A stretch of DNA of 64,000 nt from contig NZ_CP083451.1 in NCBI RefSeq assembly GCF_020080045.1, positions 3,087,001-3,151,000 on the forward strand. Reading direction: 5' to 3'. Under the pieces are notes generated by a model. The model did no database searches. It was not told the DNA's origin and was given only the letters and a program-made list of their open reading frames with translations. Of this stretch, positions 15,811 through 25,099 are shown in pieces. Each line of letters begins with the position of its first letter. The stretch's first letter is position 1. The DNA is from Comamonas odontotermitis (GTDB taxonomy: Bacteria; Pseudomonadota; Gammaproteobacteria; Burkholderiales; Burkholderiaceae_C). The position numbers were made by a program, and so were the translations under genes.

Positions 15811-18800
15811 TTAGGCGCCAGTAGCAGCCAAGGAAAGCGGCTGCCTGTTGAGCAGATCGTAGGCCTGCCCCAGTGCTGGGGCAATTGATGCTGCCGCACT
15901 TGCATCGGCACTTGCCGAGAAAGCCGACATCGCTTCAATGAGGCGATCCGCCTGCCCACTGCTTTCTGTGGAGCCCGGCAACCTTTGGGTCAGCAAGGCA
16001 GACAGCGATGTGGACATAGTGCCGCCCCCTGCAGCATCCAGACCATTGCTCGCGAGTTCGCCGAGCACGCTGTCCGTCCCGTCCAGTCGCAGAGGCTTGA
16101 GGTACATGGGCGTACTTTCGGCATCCACGGTATACGGTTTTGGCATTGGAATGGCGCCATCGGTCGCTCCCGCCTTCTCGCCCCCTGCCTGCCGATTCTG
16201 TGCTGTCTCAATGTCACCCACAATGCCGAGCTGGGTCGCAATATCAGAGGCGAGCAGCACCACATCGTCCTTGAAGTGAATTTCTTCTATGGCTGCTGCA
16301 TCCGTTGCGAATTGGTCCCGAATCATGATCACATCCGAGCCAATCGTGATGTGAAGGTCGTCTCCGACGCGGCTCAAGGTGTAGGCATCCGTGGAGGCTA
16401 TGTCTCTGAGTTGGACGATGTCGGTTGCATTGGTGTCTGTGCTTTCTTCTACGATCAGGTCTTCTCCGTCTCCGCTGAAGAATACGTAGAGATCGTCTCC
16501 CGTGCCTCCATAGTGTTCGTCATTGCCAACTCCACCAGACAGGATGTCACCTCCTTCTCCTCCCACCAAGATGTCATGGCCTGCCTCTCCATATAGCTGG
16601 TCGTTGTCAGCCCAGCCATAAAGGATGTCATCACCTTCGCCCCCGTGGAGTATGTCGTCGCCTTCGTCTCCATTGAGGGTGTCGTTATCGGCCCAGCCGT
16701 ACAGCTCGTCATTGCCAAGGCCTCCAAACAGTTGATCCTCGCCTGCGTCTCCGTTGAGTTGGTCGTTGCCGTCCCAGCCATACACTTGGTCGTTGCCCTC
16801 GCCCCCATACATCAGGTCGTTGCCGGCATCGCCATGCATGGTGTCTGCTCCGCTCCAGCCAAACAACTGGTCGTCCCCTTCTCCTCCATACAAGGTGTCG
16901 TCGCCATCTTCGCCATTGAGCAGGTCATCGCCCGCCCATCCGTAGAGCTGGTCACTGCCTTCCCCGCCATACAAGGAGTCGTTGCCTTCATCGCCATGGA
17001 GCGTGTCATCTCCTTGCGCTCCAAAGATCTGGTCGTTACCTGCTCCTCCGGATAGGGTGTCGTTGCCCTCCAAGCCATTCATCACGTCGTCGTAGGCGGT
17101 GCCCACCAACACGTCTGCATCTATGGTTCCGACGATGTGCTGCCCTTGGCTGCCAGTATTTCCGGGGTCCTGGATGACGAGGGTCAGCAGCTGGCTGATG
17201 CTGGCTCCTGCCTGGTCGGTCGCGGTGACCGTTATTTCCAGGTTTTGGGCGCTGCCAGCGGGTGGCGTGCCAGTGAAGACGCCTGTGGCAGGGTCAAAGC
17301 TGAGCCAGCCTGGGATGGCCGCGCCACCTGCGCCTGTGGCGCTGAGGGTGAGCGCGTCACCTTTGTCAATGTCCACAAATGCATTGGAGCCAACGATGTA
17401 GGAGAAGGCCGCGCCTTCCACCACTTCGTAGGGCTGCAGCGGCGCGCCAACTTCTGGTGCGTCGTTGGTGTTGGTGATCTCCAGCGCAAAGGTTTGGTTG
17501 GCCGTACCGCCCTTGCCATCGCTGACGGTAACCTGCAGTTGCAAGATGCCCACGGCCTGGTTGTCCGGGGTTCCGGAGAATGTGCGTGTTGCCGCATCGA
17601 AGCTCAGCCATGATGGCAGCGCCGAGCCATCAGCCAGGCTTGCGCTGTAGCTGAGCGGGTCTCCATCGGGGTCACTGAATGCAGCAGCCGGGATTTGCAG
17701 GCTTACCGCACTGTCTTCTTCTACGCTTTGGGCTACTAGTGCTTGGCCCACCACTGGTAGTTGATTTTCAGGTTCTACTGGAACATAAGCTGGCAGTTTC
17801 AGGCCCAGAAACTCTTCTTGGCTGAAGAAGTTCTTGACCACCACTTTGCCGGAGACAGTGAGGTCTCTGCTGCGAAGGACAAGATCTCCCCCCTCCTTGG
17901 ACATGATGCAGAGCCCAGAGGAAGCAGACCAGCTATCTTCAGAGAGCGCTTGAACGTTGTCCGCCGTCAACAAGTCGCCGTCAAAGTACAAACGACCAAC
18001 ACCACTGACATCAGTCAGGGTCGTGATGGTCCCCGCTTGCAGGCTGTCGTAGTTGATGAAGTAGGTGTCGTCGCCACCGAGGTCCATGATGGTGTCGCTA
18101 CCACCGCTGGTGTGGTAGATGTCATCTCCATTGCCGCCTTCAATGGTGTCGTTGCCTGCGCCTCCGTATAGTTGATCGGCACCAGCGCCGCCCAGCAAGG
18201 TGCTGCCATCGCTACCTGCATAGAGCTCGTCACTGTCATCGCCTCCGTCGAGGATGTCATGTCCTGTGCCACCTACCAGCGTGTCGTCTCCAGCTTCGCC
18301 ATACAGCTTGTCTTGGGATCCATCGTCATCCTGGCTTCCCAGCAGATCATTTCCCCCACCGCCGTGCAGAATGTCCGCCCCCTGTCCGCCAAACAGCTGG
18401 TCGTTGCCTTCTTGGCTACCGGCAGGCAGCGCAACCGCATCATCGCCATAGAGAATGTCGTTGCCTGCGCCGCCCAAAATACGGTCATTGCCGGTCTGCC
18501 CTGCGATCCAGTCGTCGCCTTCGCCACCATCGATCAGGTCGTCACCGCCCCCCGGAGCCACACGCACCTGACTCAAGAAGGTGATACCTGAAGCCAAGGT
18601 GATACCGAAGTCACTCTCTGCTCCACTCCAGCTCCAGTTGTGGATACTGCCATTGGGAATAACTACGGGGTCCAGGCCATAGTCATACTGGTTCAGCGGC
18701 CCCTTGATGGTGCCATCGGTGTTCCAAACGAATGATTGCGTGGAAGGAGATGCATAGTCCAGCGCAACTGTGCGGCTGCTTACCGAATATTGCCCGTCAC

Positions 18801-21405
18801 CCAAAATCAGGTCGTTCCCGGCACCGCCCAACAAGGTATCGGCGCCCGCACCACCAAAAATCATGTCTTGCGAGTGGCTGCCGGCGATGAAGTCATTTCC
18901 GCCTTCGCCACTGAGCCAATCACCGCGCTCACCACTGTCGGTAGCCGTCGCCAAGTATTCCGTGTTGGCGGTGTTGCCCCAAATCAGATCCTCGCCCATG
19001 CCTCCATACACCATGTCGGTGCCTGCACCGGCTTGCACGGTGTCGTTGTCGTCAGCACCAGTGCCATTGGCGCCTGCACGAATGTATTCGCGCCCGCTGC
19101 CGCCCAGAATAAAGTCGTTACCGCCCTGGGCCATGACGTAGTTACCCAGCCCGTCTCCTGTGCTGATCACATCGCTGTAGCCGCTGCCCGTGAAGGAGTC
19201 GGACTTGGTTCCGCCTTCCATCACGACGCCTACTGTGGAGCGTGTGGCATTGAAGTTCATGTATGCCACGCTATTTGGGTAGGACAATCCCATGGTGGGC
19301 AATGCCTCGCCCAACTGGCCACCATTGAGGTTGATGCCCAGTTGCCCATCTTGCCAGTCCTGCAATTGGGCAACCAAGGTGTAATCGTTACCCGATTTAG
19401 CGAACAGGCGCCATTCATTGGCACCTACCTGGCTGAGCTTGTATTGGCGATTAGCGTCATTGCTGTAGTAGTCTGGTCCACCTACCGCGCCACTCAATTG
19501 GCCAAAGCTGCCGGAGATGACTACATCGCCCAGCTTGATCTGGCCGCTACCATCGCTATCAAGAATGGTGTCTACGCCACTCTCGCTCAGATTGAGAACA
19601 TAGATGTCGCTGCCAGCCCCCCCCACAAGGGTATCACTGCCTGCGCCGCCAATAAGGGTATCTCCACCTGCGTCTCCTTGAAGGTAGTCATCGCCCTCCA
19701 AACCAGTCAAGGTGTCGTTTCCTGCACCTCCGTATAAATGATCACCCAGTTTGTTATCGCTTCCCATCAACGGATCCGCATCCGCTCCACCGAATGTAAT
19801 CACTTGATGTGCTACGGGTTGAAGCACACCGCCTTGGCGACTGGCATTTTCAGCAATCAATGACTGACCAGCGCCATCGGCATTTATCCATTGCAATTCG
19901 TAGGCCCGGTCACTGGGCAAGGTACCGCTGTATGCTAAATCTGTACCGTCCTTGGCATTTCTTGCCATAATGGCTTCAAGCAATATGGCCCGATCCTGAA
20001 TCCATTGGTCGGTAAAGGTATTGGGTACTACAGAATTCTGGTCGGCTTGCCAAGCGGCGTAATCGGTCGCTCGATTGGATTGCCAGAGATTGGAGAGCTG
20101 GGCAGTGACAGTCGCATCGATGCCTTTCACAACAATTGGCAAGAGCTCTTGCAGAGCAATCAAGGCAGAAAAATCAGTGCGTGCTTGGTTTTGCAGGTCG
20201 ATGCCAGCTCTAGTAATTCTGAGTTTACCTGCGAGGTTATGTGTTTCGAGTGCCTGTACATTTTCGTATAAATCCACTCGCTTGGCATCGCCCGCTCCCG
20301 AAGATACTGGCGTCATCTGAATGGATGCATCCACAAGCATTCTTCTCAGACTGTCGACGAGATTTTCATAACTTGGTGCAGCCGTATTGGCCGATGCACG
20401 GATGAGGTTGGAGAAGTATGCTGCATCGTCCGCATGGCTAGGATCAAGCTTGGCCAGCATCGACATAACATACAGCGAGTCGACCCCATTAACGCTAGAG
20501 TGATTACTCGAAAATGCAGCAGCTGGGCCCGGATTATTTTCTTGCGCAATGCTAACTACCGAGCCAAAACTAATGTTACCTAGGACATGAACACCATCGC
20601 CATCGGCTTCAATGCGCGTGACGCGATCACTGATGTTGATCGAATAACCCAACAGATCGAGAAAGGCATCTCCTTGCGAGAAAAAAGTCGGGGCATTGAG
20701 CGTAACAACCTGATCAACACTGTCAGGAAAGATCCGAGAGAATAATAAAGCCAGATGGCCCCCCAGGCTGTGGCCGGTGACGTTAACTTTCTCTCCCGGC
20801 GCAATCACCGGCTGCCCAACAACGCCAGAATCAATGCCAACATCGCTTCTCATCCCATCAGCAAAGGCAATGTACCCGGCGGAGGCGAGAATCGTTGCAC
20901 CAGGCAACGTCAAGAGAGATCCTCCCAAAATTGGGCCGAGCTTGAGCGCATACAGCTTAATGAGCTCGGCATCTGTATAGTTGACTGATTGTCCACCGAC
21001 AGTACAGAGCTTCTTCCAGTAACGGCACATCTCCAGGCCCTGCAAATTGGCATAGCCGGAGACCCCAATGCCCAGCGCGTCGGCCACCCCTGCATCCGTT
21101 CCGATTTGTCCCCAACCTTGCTCAAATTCAGTGCCACGCAGCGCCAGTACTTTTTCATGAGTCTGTTTGTCTTCGAAAATCGATGCACTAAAGCCGTTCA
21201 GATCAACGTTAGGCTGCGTGGAAAGTAATGCATAGTGGGAAGTAAAGTTCTCCGCTTGTATGGGGGTGAAATTTGCGCCAATTTGTGACTTTTGGAGCTG
21301 GTCTGCCAATAATTCATCATTAATCCCATTGGCATCTAAATATGCATAACTTGCAAGACTAGTTTCTGCAAGATCATGTAATTTCTGTATGCTAAAAACT
21401 GACAT
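15811..21405 (-). CDS. large RTX exoprotein with N-terminal lipase-like domain, type I secreted
   Basis: A 1864-residue protein without a Sec signal. Residues 1-~330 form an alpha/beta hydrolase of the lipase type: LALRGTEF, nucleophile S213 in VTGHSLGGHLALLF, VVTLNAPTF. Blocks of calcium-binding nonapeptides (GGxGxDxLx) lie at ~545-610, ~720-860, ~955-1125 and ~1435-1640. Two cadherin-like/He-PIG domains sit at ~1215-1415 (DPDGDPLSYSASL, LPSWLSFDAATRTFSGTPDN, then the repeat NDAPEVG...GWLSFDPATGVFTGTP). A typical RTX end domain (DLYVFFSGDGEDLIVEE, IHFKDDVVLLASD) is followed by ~200 residues of linker and C-terminal secretion signal. The ABC-HlyD-TolC operon facing it is the likely exporter. 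Lipase or esterase activity is inferred; the acid and histidine are not placed with certainty. Confidence 0.88.
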   Translation of the reverse strand: MSVFSIQKLHDLAETSLASYAYLDANGINDELLADQLQKSQIGANFTPIQAENFTSHYALLSTQPNVDLNGFSASIFEDKQTHEKVLALRGTEFEQGWGQIGTDAGVADALGIGVSGYANLQGLEMCRYWKKLCTVGGQSVNYTDAELIKLYALKLGPILGGSLLTLPGATILASAGYIAFADGMRSDVGIDSGVVGQPVIAPGEKVNVTGHSLGGHLALLFSRIFPDSVDQVVTLNAPTFFSQGDAFLDLLGYSINISDRVTRIEADGDGVHVLGNISFGSVVSIAQENNPGPAAAFSSNHSSVNGVDSLYVMSMLAKLDPSHADDAAYFSNLIRASANTAAPSYENLVDSLRRMLVDASIQMTPVSSGAGDAKRVDLYENVQALETHNLAGKLRITRAGIDLQNQARTDFSALIALQELLPIVVKGIDATVTAQLSNLWQSNRATDYAAWQADQNSVVPNTFTDQWIQDRAILLEAIMARNAKDGTDLAYSGTLPSDRAYELQWINADGAGQSLIAENASRQGGVLQPVAHQVITFGGADADPLMGSDNKLGDHLYGGAGNDTLTGLEGDDYLQGDAGGDTLIGGAGSDTLVGGAGSDIYVLNLSESGVDTILDSDGSGQIKLGDVVISGSFGQLSGAVGGPDYYSNDANRQYKLSQVGANEWRLFAKSGNDYTLVAQLQDWQDGQLGINLNGGQLGEALPTMGLSYPNSVAYMNFNATRSTVGVVMEGGTKSDSFTGSGYSDVISTGDGLGNYVMAQGGNDFILGGSGREYIRAGANGTGADDNDTVQAGAGTDMVYGGMGEDLIWGNTANTEYLATATDSGERGDWLSGEGGNDFIAGSHSQDMIFGGAGADTLLGGAGNDLILGDGQYSVSSRTVALDYASPSTQSFVWNTDGTIKGPLNQYDYGLDPVVIPNGSIHNWSWSGAESDFGITLASGITFLSQVRVAPGGGDDLIDGGEGDDWIAGQTGNDRILGGAGNDILYGDDAVALPAGSQEGNDQLFGGQGADILHGGGGNDLLGSQDDDGSQDKLYGEAGDDTLVGGTGHDILDGGDDSDELYAGSDGSTLLGGAGADQLYGGAGNDTIEGGNGDDIYHTSGGSDTIMDLGGDDTYFINYDSLQAGTITTLTDVSGVGRLYFDGDLLTADNVQALSEDSWSASSGLCIMSKEGGDLVLRSRDLTVSGKVVVKNFFSQEEFLGLKLPAYVPVEPENQLPVVGQALVAQSVEEDSAVSLQIPAAAFSDPDGDPLSYSASLADGSALPSWLSFDAATRTFSGTPDNQAVGILQLQVTVSDGKGGTANQTFALEITNTNDAPEVGAPLQPYEVVEGAAFSYIVGSNAFVDIDKGDALTLSATGAGGAAIPGWLSFDPATGVFTGTPPAGSAQNLEITVTATDQAGASISQLLTLVIQDPGNTGSQGQHIVGTIDADVLVGTAYDDVMNGLEGNDTLSGGAGNDQIFGAQGDDTLHGDEGNDSLYGGEGSDQLYGWAGDDLLNGEDGDDTLYGGEGDDQLFGWSGADTMHGDAGNDLMYGGEGNDQVYGWDGNDQLNGDAGEDQLFGGLGNDELYGWADNDTLNGDEGDDILHGGEGDDILYGWADNDQLYGEAGHDILVGGEGGDILSGGVGNDEHYGGTGDDLYVFFSGDGEDLIVEESTDTNATDIVQLRDIASTDAYTLSRVGDDLHITIGSDVIMIRDQFATDAAAIEEIHFKDDVVLLASDIATQLGIVGDIETAQNRQAGGEKAGATDGAIPMPKPYTVDAESTPMYLKPLRLDGTDSVLGELASNGLDAAGGGTMSTSLSALLTQRLPGSTESSGQADRLIEAMSAFSASADASAAASIAPALGQAYDLLNRQPLSLAATGA
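16564..16968 (-). repeat. five tandem 81-bp (27-residue) super-repeats inside RTX block 4
   Basis: Residues 1480-1614 of the RTX protein repeat in units of three nonapeptides: GGEGxDQLY, then GWxGxDxLN, then GDxGxDxLx. Five consecutive copies can be counted, each with a Trp at position 2 of the middle nonapeptide, where RTX repeats normally have Gly or a polar residue. Confidence 0.85.
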
Positions 21406-22085
21406 TACTTACTTCCTCTCTCGGTTGGATAAAATGCTGGCTGAAGCTCTTTAAATTCAAAAAAAACAAGTTTCGAACCTAAATCAGAGGGTAGAACAGA
21501 ACTGCATGAAGTTCCTGAACTAGGCCCCCATTCGAAATTAAAAATCTTATGCGTGAAATTTTTATGAACAGCCATCACTTGACCGCTTTCAATATCAATC
21601 GCACTTACTTCAAAAAGAACCGTTCGTTTCAATTCAGGGATTTCCTCTACACTCTTCTTATAAATATAAAGTGGCTGCCTAACTCCATCTGATGGATATG
21701 AGCGGAGTCCATTGTCATAACGATCTTTTTTCTCATTTGTTCGTACCAAATCAAAAGCTATATGCTTTTCATTCTCATAACGAACAAAAGCAATCTCTGG
21801 ATAATTATATAAAATGCTACGAGAATAAATATTGGAGGACGTCCATCCCACATCACTCTCCAAGAATCTATAAACTTTCAAACCTGCTTCTCTATCACAA
21901 ATTTCTTTGAATTTATAATAATCAAATATATTGGTAGAAAAATAGACTAGCAATAGTGAGAAAATAAAAACAGAGCGCACCGAAACTCTAAGCCCTCTCG
22001 ACTTTATTCGGGAGGTAATAAGGCCGCTTAACCAAATAAGAAAAATTGCTATAATTAAAGCAAATCCCAGTACAAATATTCCCAT
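21405..22085 (-). CDS. two-TM membrane protein coupled to the RTX lipase gene
   Basis: A 226-residue protein I do not recognise. Two hydrophobic segments lie at residues ~2-23 (GIFVLGFALIIAIFLIWLSG) and ~38-55; the loop between them is rich in Arg/Lys (TSRIKSRGLRVSVR), so by the positive-inside rule that loop is cytoplasmic and the ~170-residue C-terminal domain is periplasmic. The stop TAA shares its last base with the RTX ATG (TAATG), a sign of translational coupling. Base composition is much lower in GC than the flanking genome. Possible roles: protection against, or assistance of, the coupled lipase; neither is shown by sequence. No ribosome binding site is evident at the start. Confidence 0.7.
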   Translation of the reverse strand: MGIFVLGFALIIAIFLIWLSGLITSRIKSRGLRVSVRSVFIFSLLLVYFSTNIFDYYKFKEICDREAGLKVYRFLESDVGWTSSNIYSRSILYNYPEIAFVRYENEKHIAFDLVRTNEKKDRYDNGLRSYPSDGVRQPLYIYKKSVEEIPELKRTVLFEVSAIDIESGQVMAVHKNFTHKIFNFEWGPSSGTSCSSVLPSDLGSKLVFFEFKELQPAFYPTERGSK

Positions 22086-22760
22086 AATAATTTATGCAAC
22101 TCTCTTATTTCAATACCATGGTTTGGAGCAAAGCAATACTCACCCGAGCATAGATGAAGGGAATATTTCGAAGGGATCATTGATTTGCAGCTATTAAGGA
22201 AAATAAATAGCCATATATATAAATGAACGAGCCCCTCACCTTTCGATTCAAAGCTATTTCTATATATCTTAATTTTTTTAACAGGTATTCACCTCATTAC
22301 GACCTTCTAGCAAAAATAGCTAGGATATAGAAATCTTATTAAAAGATTAATTGCAGTTTGTTTTTGGCATGTATTCTGATTTTCTCGAGAAAAATAATCT
22401 CACTTGAGCCAATTCGAATGCTGGCCTTCAAAAGGAACATCCCATACCCGCGCATCTGTTGCTTAAACCAGGACTAAATGCGTGGCACATAGCACACACA
22501 CTCCTGTCATTGTGTTGCTCACTGCTCTCGCTAAAAACGCAATCAGTCATCGTCTGCATCAAGACGAAGTGAAAGCATTGCCGCACGCGTCCCAGAAAAA
22601 CAACAATTCAAATTTGTTTATTCGCATTTCTATCACCATTTCATTAACGATAGATTCAATTGATACAAAACACACATGTGTTTCAATTTGAATTATTTTC
22701 AATGCGACCTATTGAAATATATTTTTACATAGCCTCTATGCATCATAATTGGAGGAGTCA
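22086..22760. other. AT-rich divergent regulatory region between the RTX and secretion operons
   Basis: About 675 bases with clearly low GC and no credible gene. A 69-codon frame at 22482-22691 has no ribosome binding site or family look. The promoters of both divergent operons must lie here; TTGAAA at 22712 with TCTATG 17 bases on is a weak candidate for the secretion operon. The AT content makes it a plausible target for H-NS-like silencing, which is inference. Confidence 0.6.
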
Positions 22761-22784
22761 ATGAACACTATTTGCCTCGAATGA
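22761..22784 (+). CDS. seven-codon mini-ORF (MNTICLE) coupled to the type I secretion operon
   Basis: The only strong ribosome binding site at the head of the operon, GGAGGAG at 22751-22757, is placed for the ATG at 22761, not for the ABC transporter gene. That ATG opens seven codons, MNTICLE, whose TGA overlaps the transporter ATG (ATGA at 22781-22784). Ribosomes would finish the mini-ORF and re-initiate. A sequencing or natural frameshift joining the two is the alternative. Confidence 0.5.
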   Translation: MNTICLE

Positions 22785-25099
22785 CCACCAATTCAGCTCT
22801 GCAATGCCTGGTAACCGCTGCGCAGTTGCACCATCTACCGATCGACGCAGCACAACTACAGCACCAGTTCGGAGACCATTGGGATACGCAGACGCTATTG
22901 CTTGCAGCCAAGTCTGTGGGCTTCAAGGCCAAGTTGCATCACCTGCACTCGGATCGTCTGCCCAACACACCTGTGCCAGCCATCTGCCCTTCAGTCGATG
23001 GGCTTTTTTTCGTTTTGGCACAGGTAAAATCATCTGGTTACTCCACAAACGAAGCGCATTCCTCAACAAACTCCGCCGGCAGCCTCAAGCTGCTGATTCA
23101 AAAAACGGGGGAGCCTCCCAGTGTTATCTCCGGCACTGAGTTCTTGGCTTGCTCGACCGGTGAGGTGATTTTGTTGACGAGCCGAGCCACCTATGAAGGT
23201 GACGTTGCTCGGTTTGATTTTTCCTGGTTTATTCCAGCCCTGGTCAAGTACCGCAAGCTTTTGGGAGAGGTGCTGCTGGTATCGCTGGTTCTCCAATTGG
23301 TGGCACTTATCACGCCTTTGTTTTTTCAGGTGGTGATGGACAAGGTATTGGTCAATCACGCCATGCAGACTCTGAATGTGATTGCCATTGGTTTGCTGGT
23401 GGCCACTGTTTTTGAAGTGTTGATGACGGGAATCCGCAGCTATGTGGTCGCACATACCAGCAGCAAGATGGATGTGGAACTCGGGGCTCGGTTATTTCGG
23501 CATTTGCTGGGATTGCCTATGGCTTATTTTCAAAGCCGACGCGTAGGTGACTCTGTCGCCCGCGTGCGGGAGCTAGAGAGTATTCGTGCGTTTTTGACCA
23601 GCCAGGCGATGACCGTTTTGCTGGACGTGATGTTCTCCATCGTCTTTATCGCCGTGATGCTGTGGTACAGCGTGGACTTGACACTTGTGGTTCTGGCATC
23701 CATTCCCGTGTATTTCACGCTTTCGCTTTTCTTCACGCCGGTTTTGCGCGCCCGGCTCAACGAGAAATTCAATCGGGGAGCGGAGAACCAGTCGTTCCTG
23801 GTTGAGTCCATCGCTGGCGTCAATACCATCAAGGCCATGGCAGTCGAGCCACGCTGGCAGGAGCGGTGGGACAGGCAATTGGCGGGCTATGTGAGCGCCG
23901 GTCTTTCTACCGCCAATATTGCCAATGTGGCTGGTAACGCCGTCATGCTGGTCAGCAAACTTGTCACCATCGGAATTTTGTGGATTGGTGCCAAGCAGGT
24001 TCTTGAGGGCAATCTGACAGTAGGTCAGCTGATTGCGTTCAATATGCTAGCGGGTCAAGTCTCTTCCCCCATTATTCGCTTGGCGCAGCTGTGGAATGAC
24101 TTTCAGCAAGTGGGCATCTCCATGGCACGGCTGGGTGATATTTTGAACAGTCCAACCGAGGTATCCGGCAACCGCGCACGCCTGCCCGCACTTGCAGGCG
24201 CCATTGAATTTGACCAAATCTCGTTTCGCTACCGGCCGGATGCTGCCGATGTACTCAGGGCAATCAGCCTCAAGGTGGCACCTGGCGAAGTGATTGGTAT
24301 TGTGGGCCGCTCTGGCTCCGGCAAGAGTACTTTGACAAAGCTGGCTCAACGTCTCTATGTGCCAGATCGGGGGCGGGTATTGGTAGATGGGCAAGATATT
24401 GCTATTGTGGATACCGCCTCGCTGCGTCATCAGATTGGGGTAGTGCTGCAAGAGAACATTCTGTTCAACCGCTCAGTGCGGGACAACATTGCGCTAGCGA
24501 ACCCCTCATACCCGATCGAAACCATTATGCATGCGGCCAAACTGGCTGGCGCGCATGAATTCATCAGTGAGCTCGCTGAAGGGTATGACACGATTGTTGG
24601 GGAGCACGGAGCCAATCTCTCAGGCGGGCAACGCCAGCGCATTGCAATTGCCAGAGCACTACTGGGTGATCCCCGTATCCTGATTTTTGACGAGGCCACC
24701 AGCGCACTGGACTATGAATCCGAGAAGATCATTCAGGACAATATGCGCCTGATCTGCCAAGGCCGAACAGTTCTTATCATTGCTCACCGTCTTTCTGCCG
24801 TACGCCATGCCAACCGCATTGTGGTCATGGAGCGCGGAGAGATTGCAGAAATTGGCTCACACGAGCAGCTTTTGCAGAATCCGCAAGGCATCTATACGCA
24901 CCTGTACCGTCTGCAACAAGGCGCCGAGCAAAGCGATACGGCGTCCATGCCACACACGAGAACACCTGCTGCGCACGCCGAGGATGCACCGGGCAAAGTG
25001 GTGGTGGTTCGCCGGGCTGTTTCACCCAATGCCATATCCAATAGAACCGCCAATAGAACACCAATGACTCCTCAGCCAGGCGCTGGAGATGCATCATGA
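22781..25099 (+). CDS. type I secretion ABC transporter, HlyB type with C39-like domain
   Basis: A 772-residue exporter. Residues 1-~130 are a C39-peptidase-like domain in which Ser replaces the catalytic Cys (NSALQCL in place of the ECG.ACL motif), as in HlyB; it should bind RTX substrates without cutting a leader. Residues ~150-430 are the six-helix membrane domain (FQVVMDKVLVNHAMQTLNVI, GLPMAYFQSRRVGDSVARVREL). The ATPase shows Walker A GRSGSGKST, LSGGQRQRIAIARALL, Walker B ILIFDEATSALD and AHRLSAVRHA. A ~55-residue polar tail follows. ATP hydrolysis would drive export of the divergent RTX protein. A TTG at 22772 in the same frame is a less likely start. Confidence 0.92.
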   Translation: MTTNSALQCLVTAAQLHHLPIDAAQLQHQFGDHWDTQTLLLAAKSVGFKAKLHHLHSDRLPNTPVPAICPSVDGLFFVLAQVKSSGYSTNEAHSSTNSAGSLKLLIQKTGEPPSVISGTEFLACSTGEVILLTSRATYEGDVARFDFSWFIPALVKYRKLLGEVLLVSLVLQLVALITPLFFQVVMDKVLVNHAMQTLNVIAIGLLVATVFEVLMTGIRSYVVAHTSSKMDVELGARLFRHLLGLPMAYFQSRRVGDSVARVRELESIRAFLTSQAMTVLLDVMFSIVFIAVMLWYSVDLTLVVLASIPVYFTLSLFFTPVLRARLNEKFNRGAENQSFLVESIAGVNTIKAMAVEPRWQERWDRQLAGYVSAGLSTANIANVAGNAVMLVSKLVTIGILWIGAKQVLEGNLTVGQLIAFNMLAGQVSSPIIRLAQLWNDFQQVGISMARLGDILNSPTEVSGNRARLPALAGAIEFDQISFRYRPDAADVLRAISLKVAPGEVIGIVGRSGSGKSTLTKLAQRLYVPDRGRVLVDGQDIAIVDTASLRHQIGVVLQENILFNRSVRDNIALANPSYPIETIMHAAKLAGAHEFISELAEGYDTIVGEHGANLSGGQRQRIAIARALLGDPRILIFDEATSALDYESEKIIQDNMRLICQGRTVLIIAHRLSAVRHANRIVVMERGEIAEIGSHEQLLQNPQGIYTHLYRLQQGAEQSDTASMPHTRTPAAHAEDAPGKVVVVRRAVSPNAISNRTANRTPMTPQPGAGDAS

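Noticed and set aside
16500..17100. Regular repeats suggestive of a CRISPR array
   Set aside because: Spacing is 27/81 bases in frame with RTX nonapeptides and there are no unique spacers; it is a protein repeat.
22482..22691. 69-codon frame in the AT-rich gap
   Set aside because: No ribosome binding site, no clear domain, and composition like the surrounding non-coding DNA.
22781..23180. Active C39 bacteriocin-processing peptidase domain
   Set aside because: Ser stands at the catalytic Cys position and the divergent substrate is an RTX protein without a double-glycine leader, so it is a HlyB-like docking domain.
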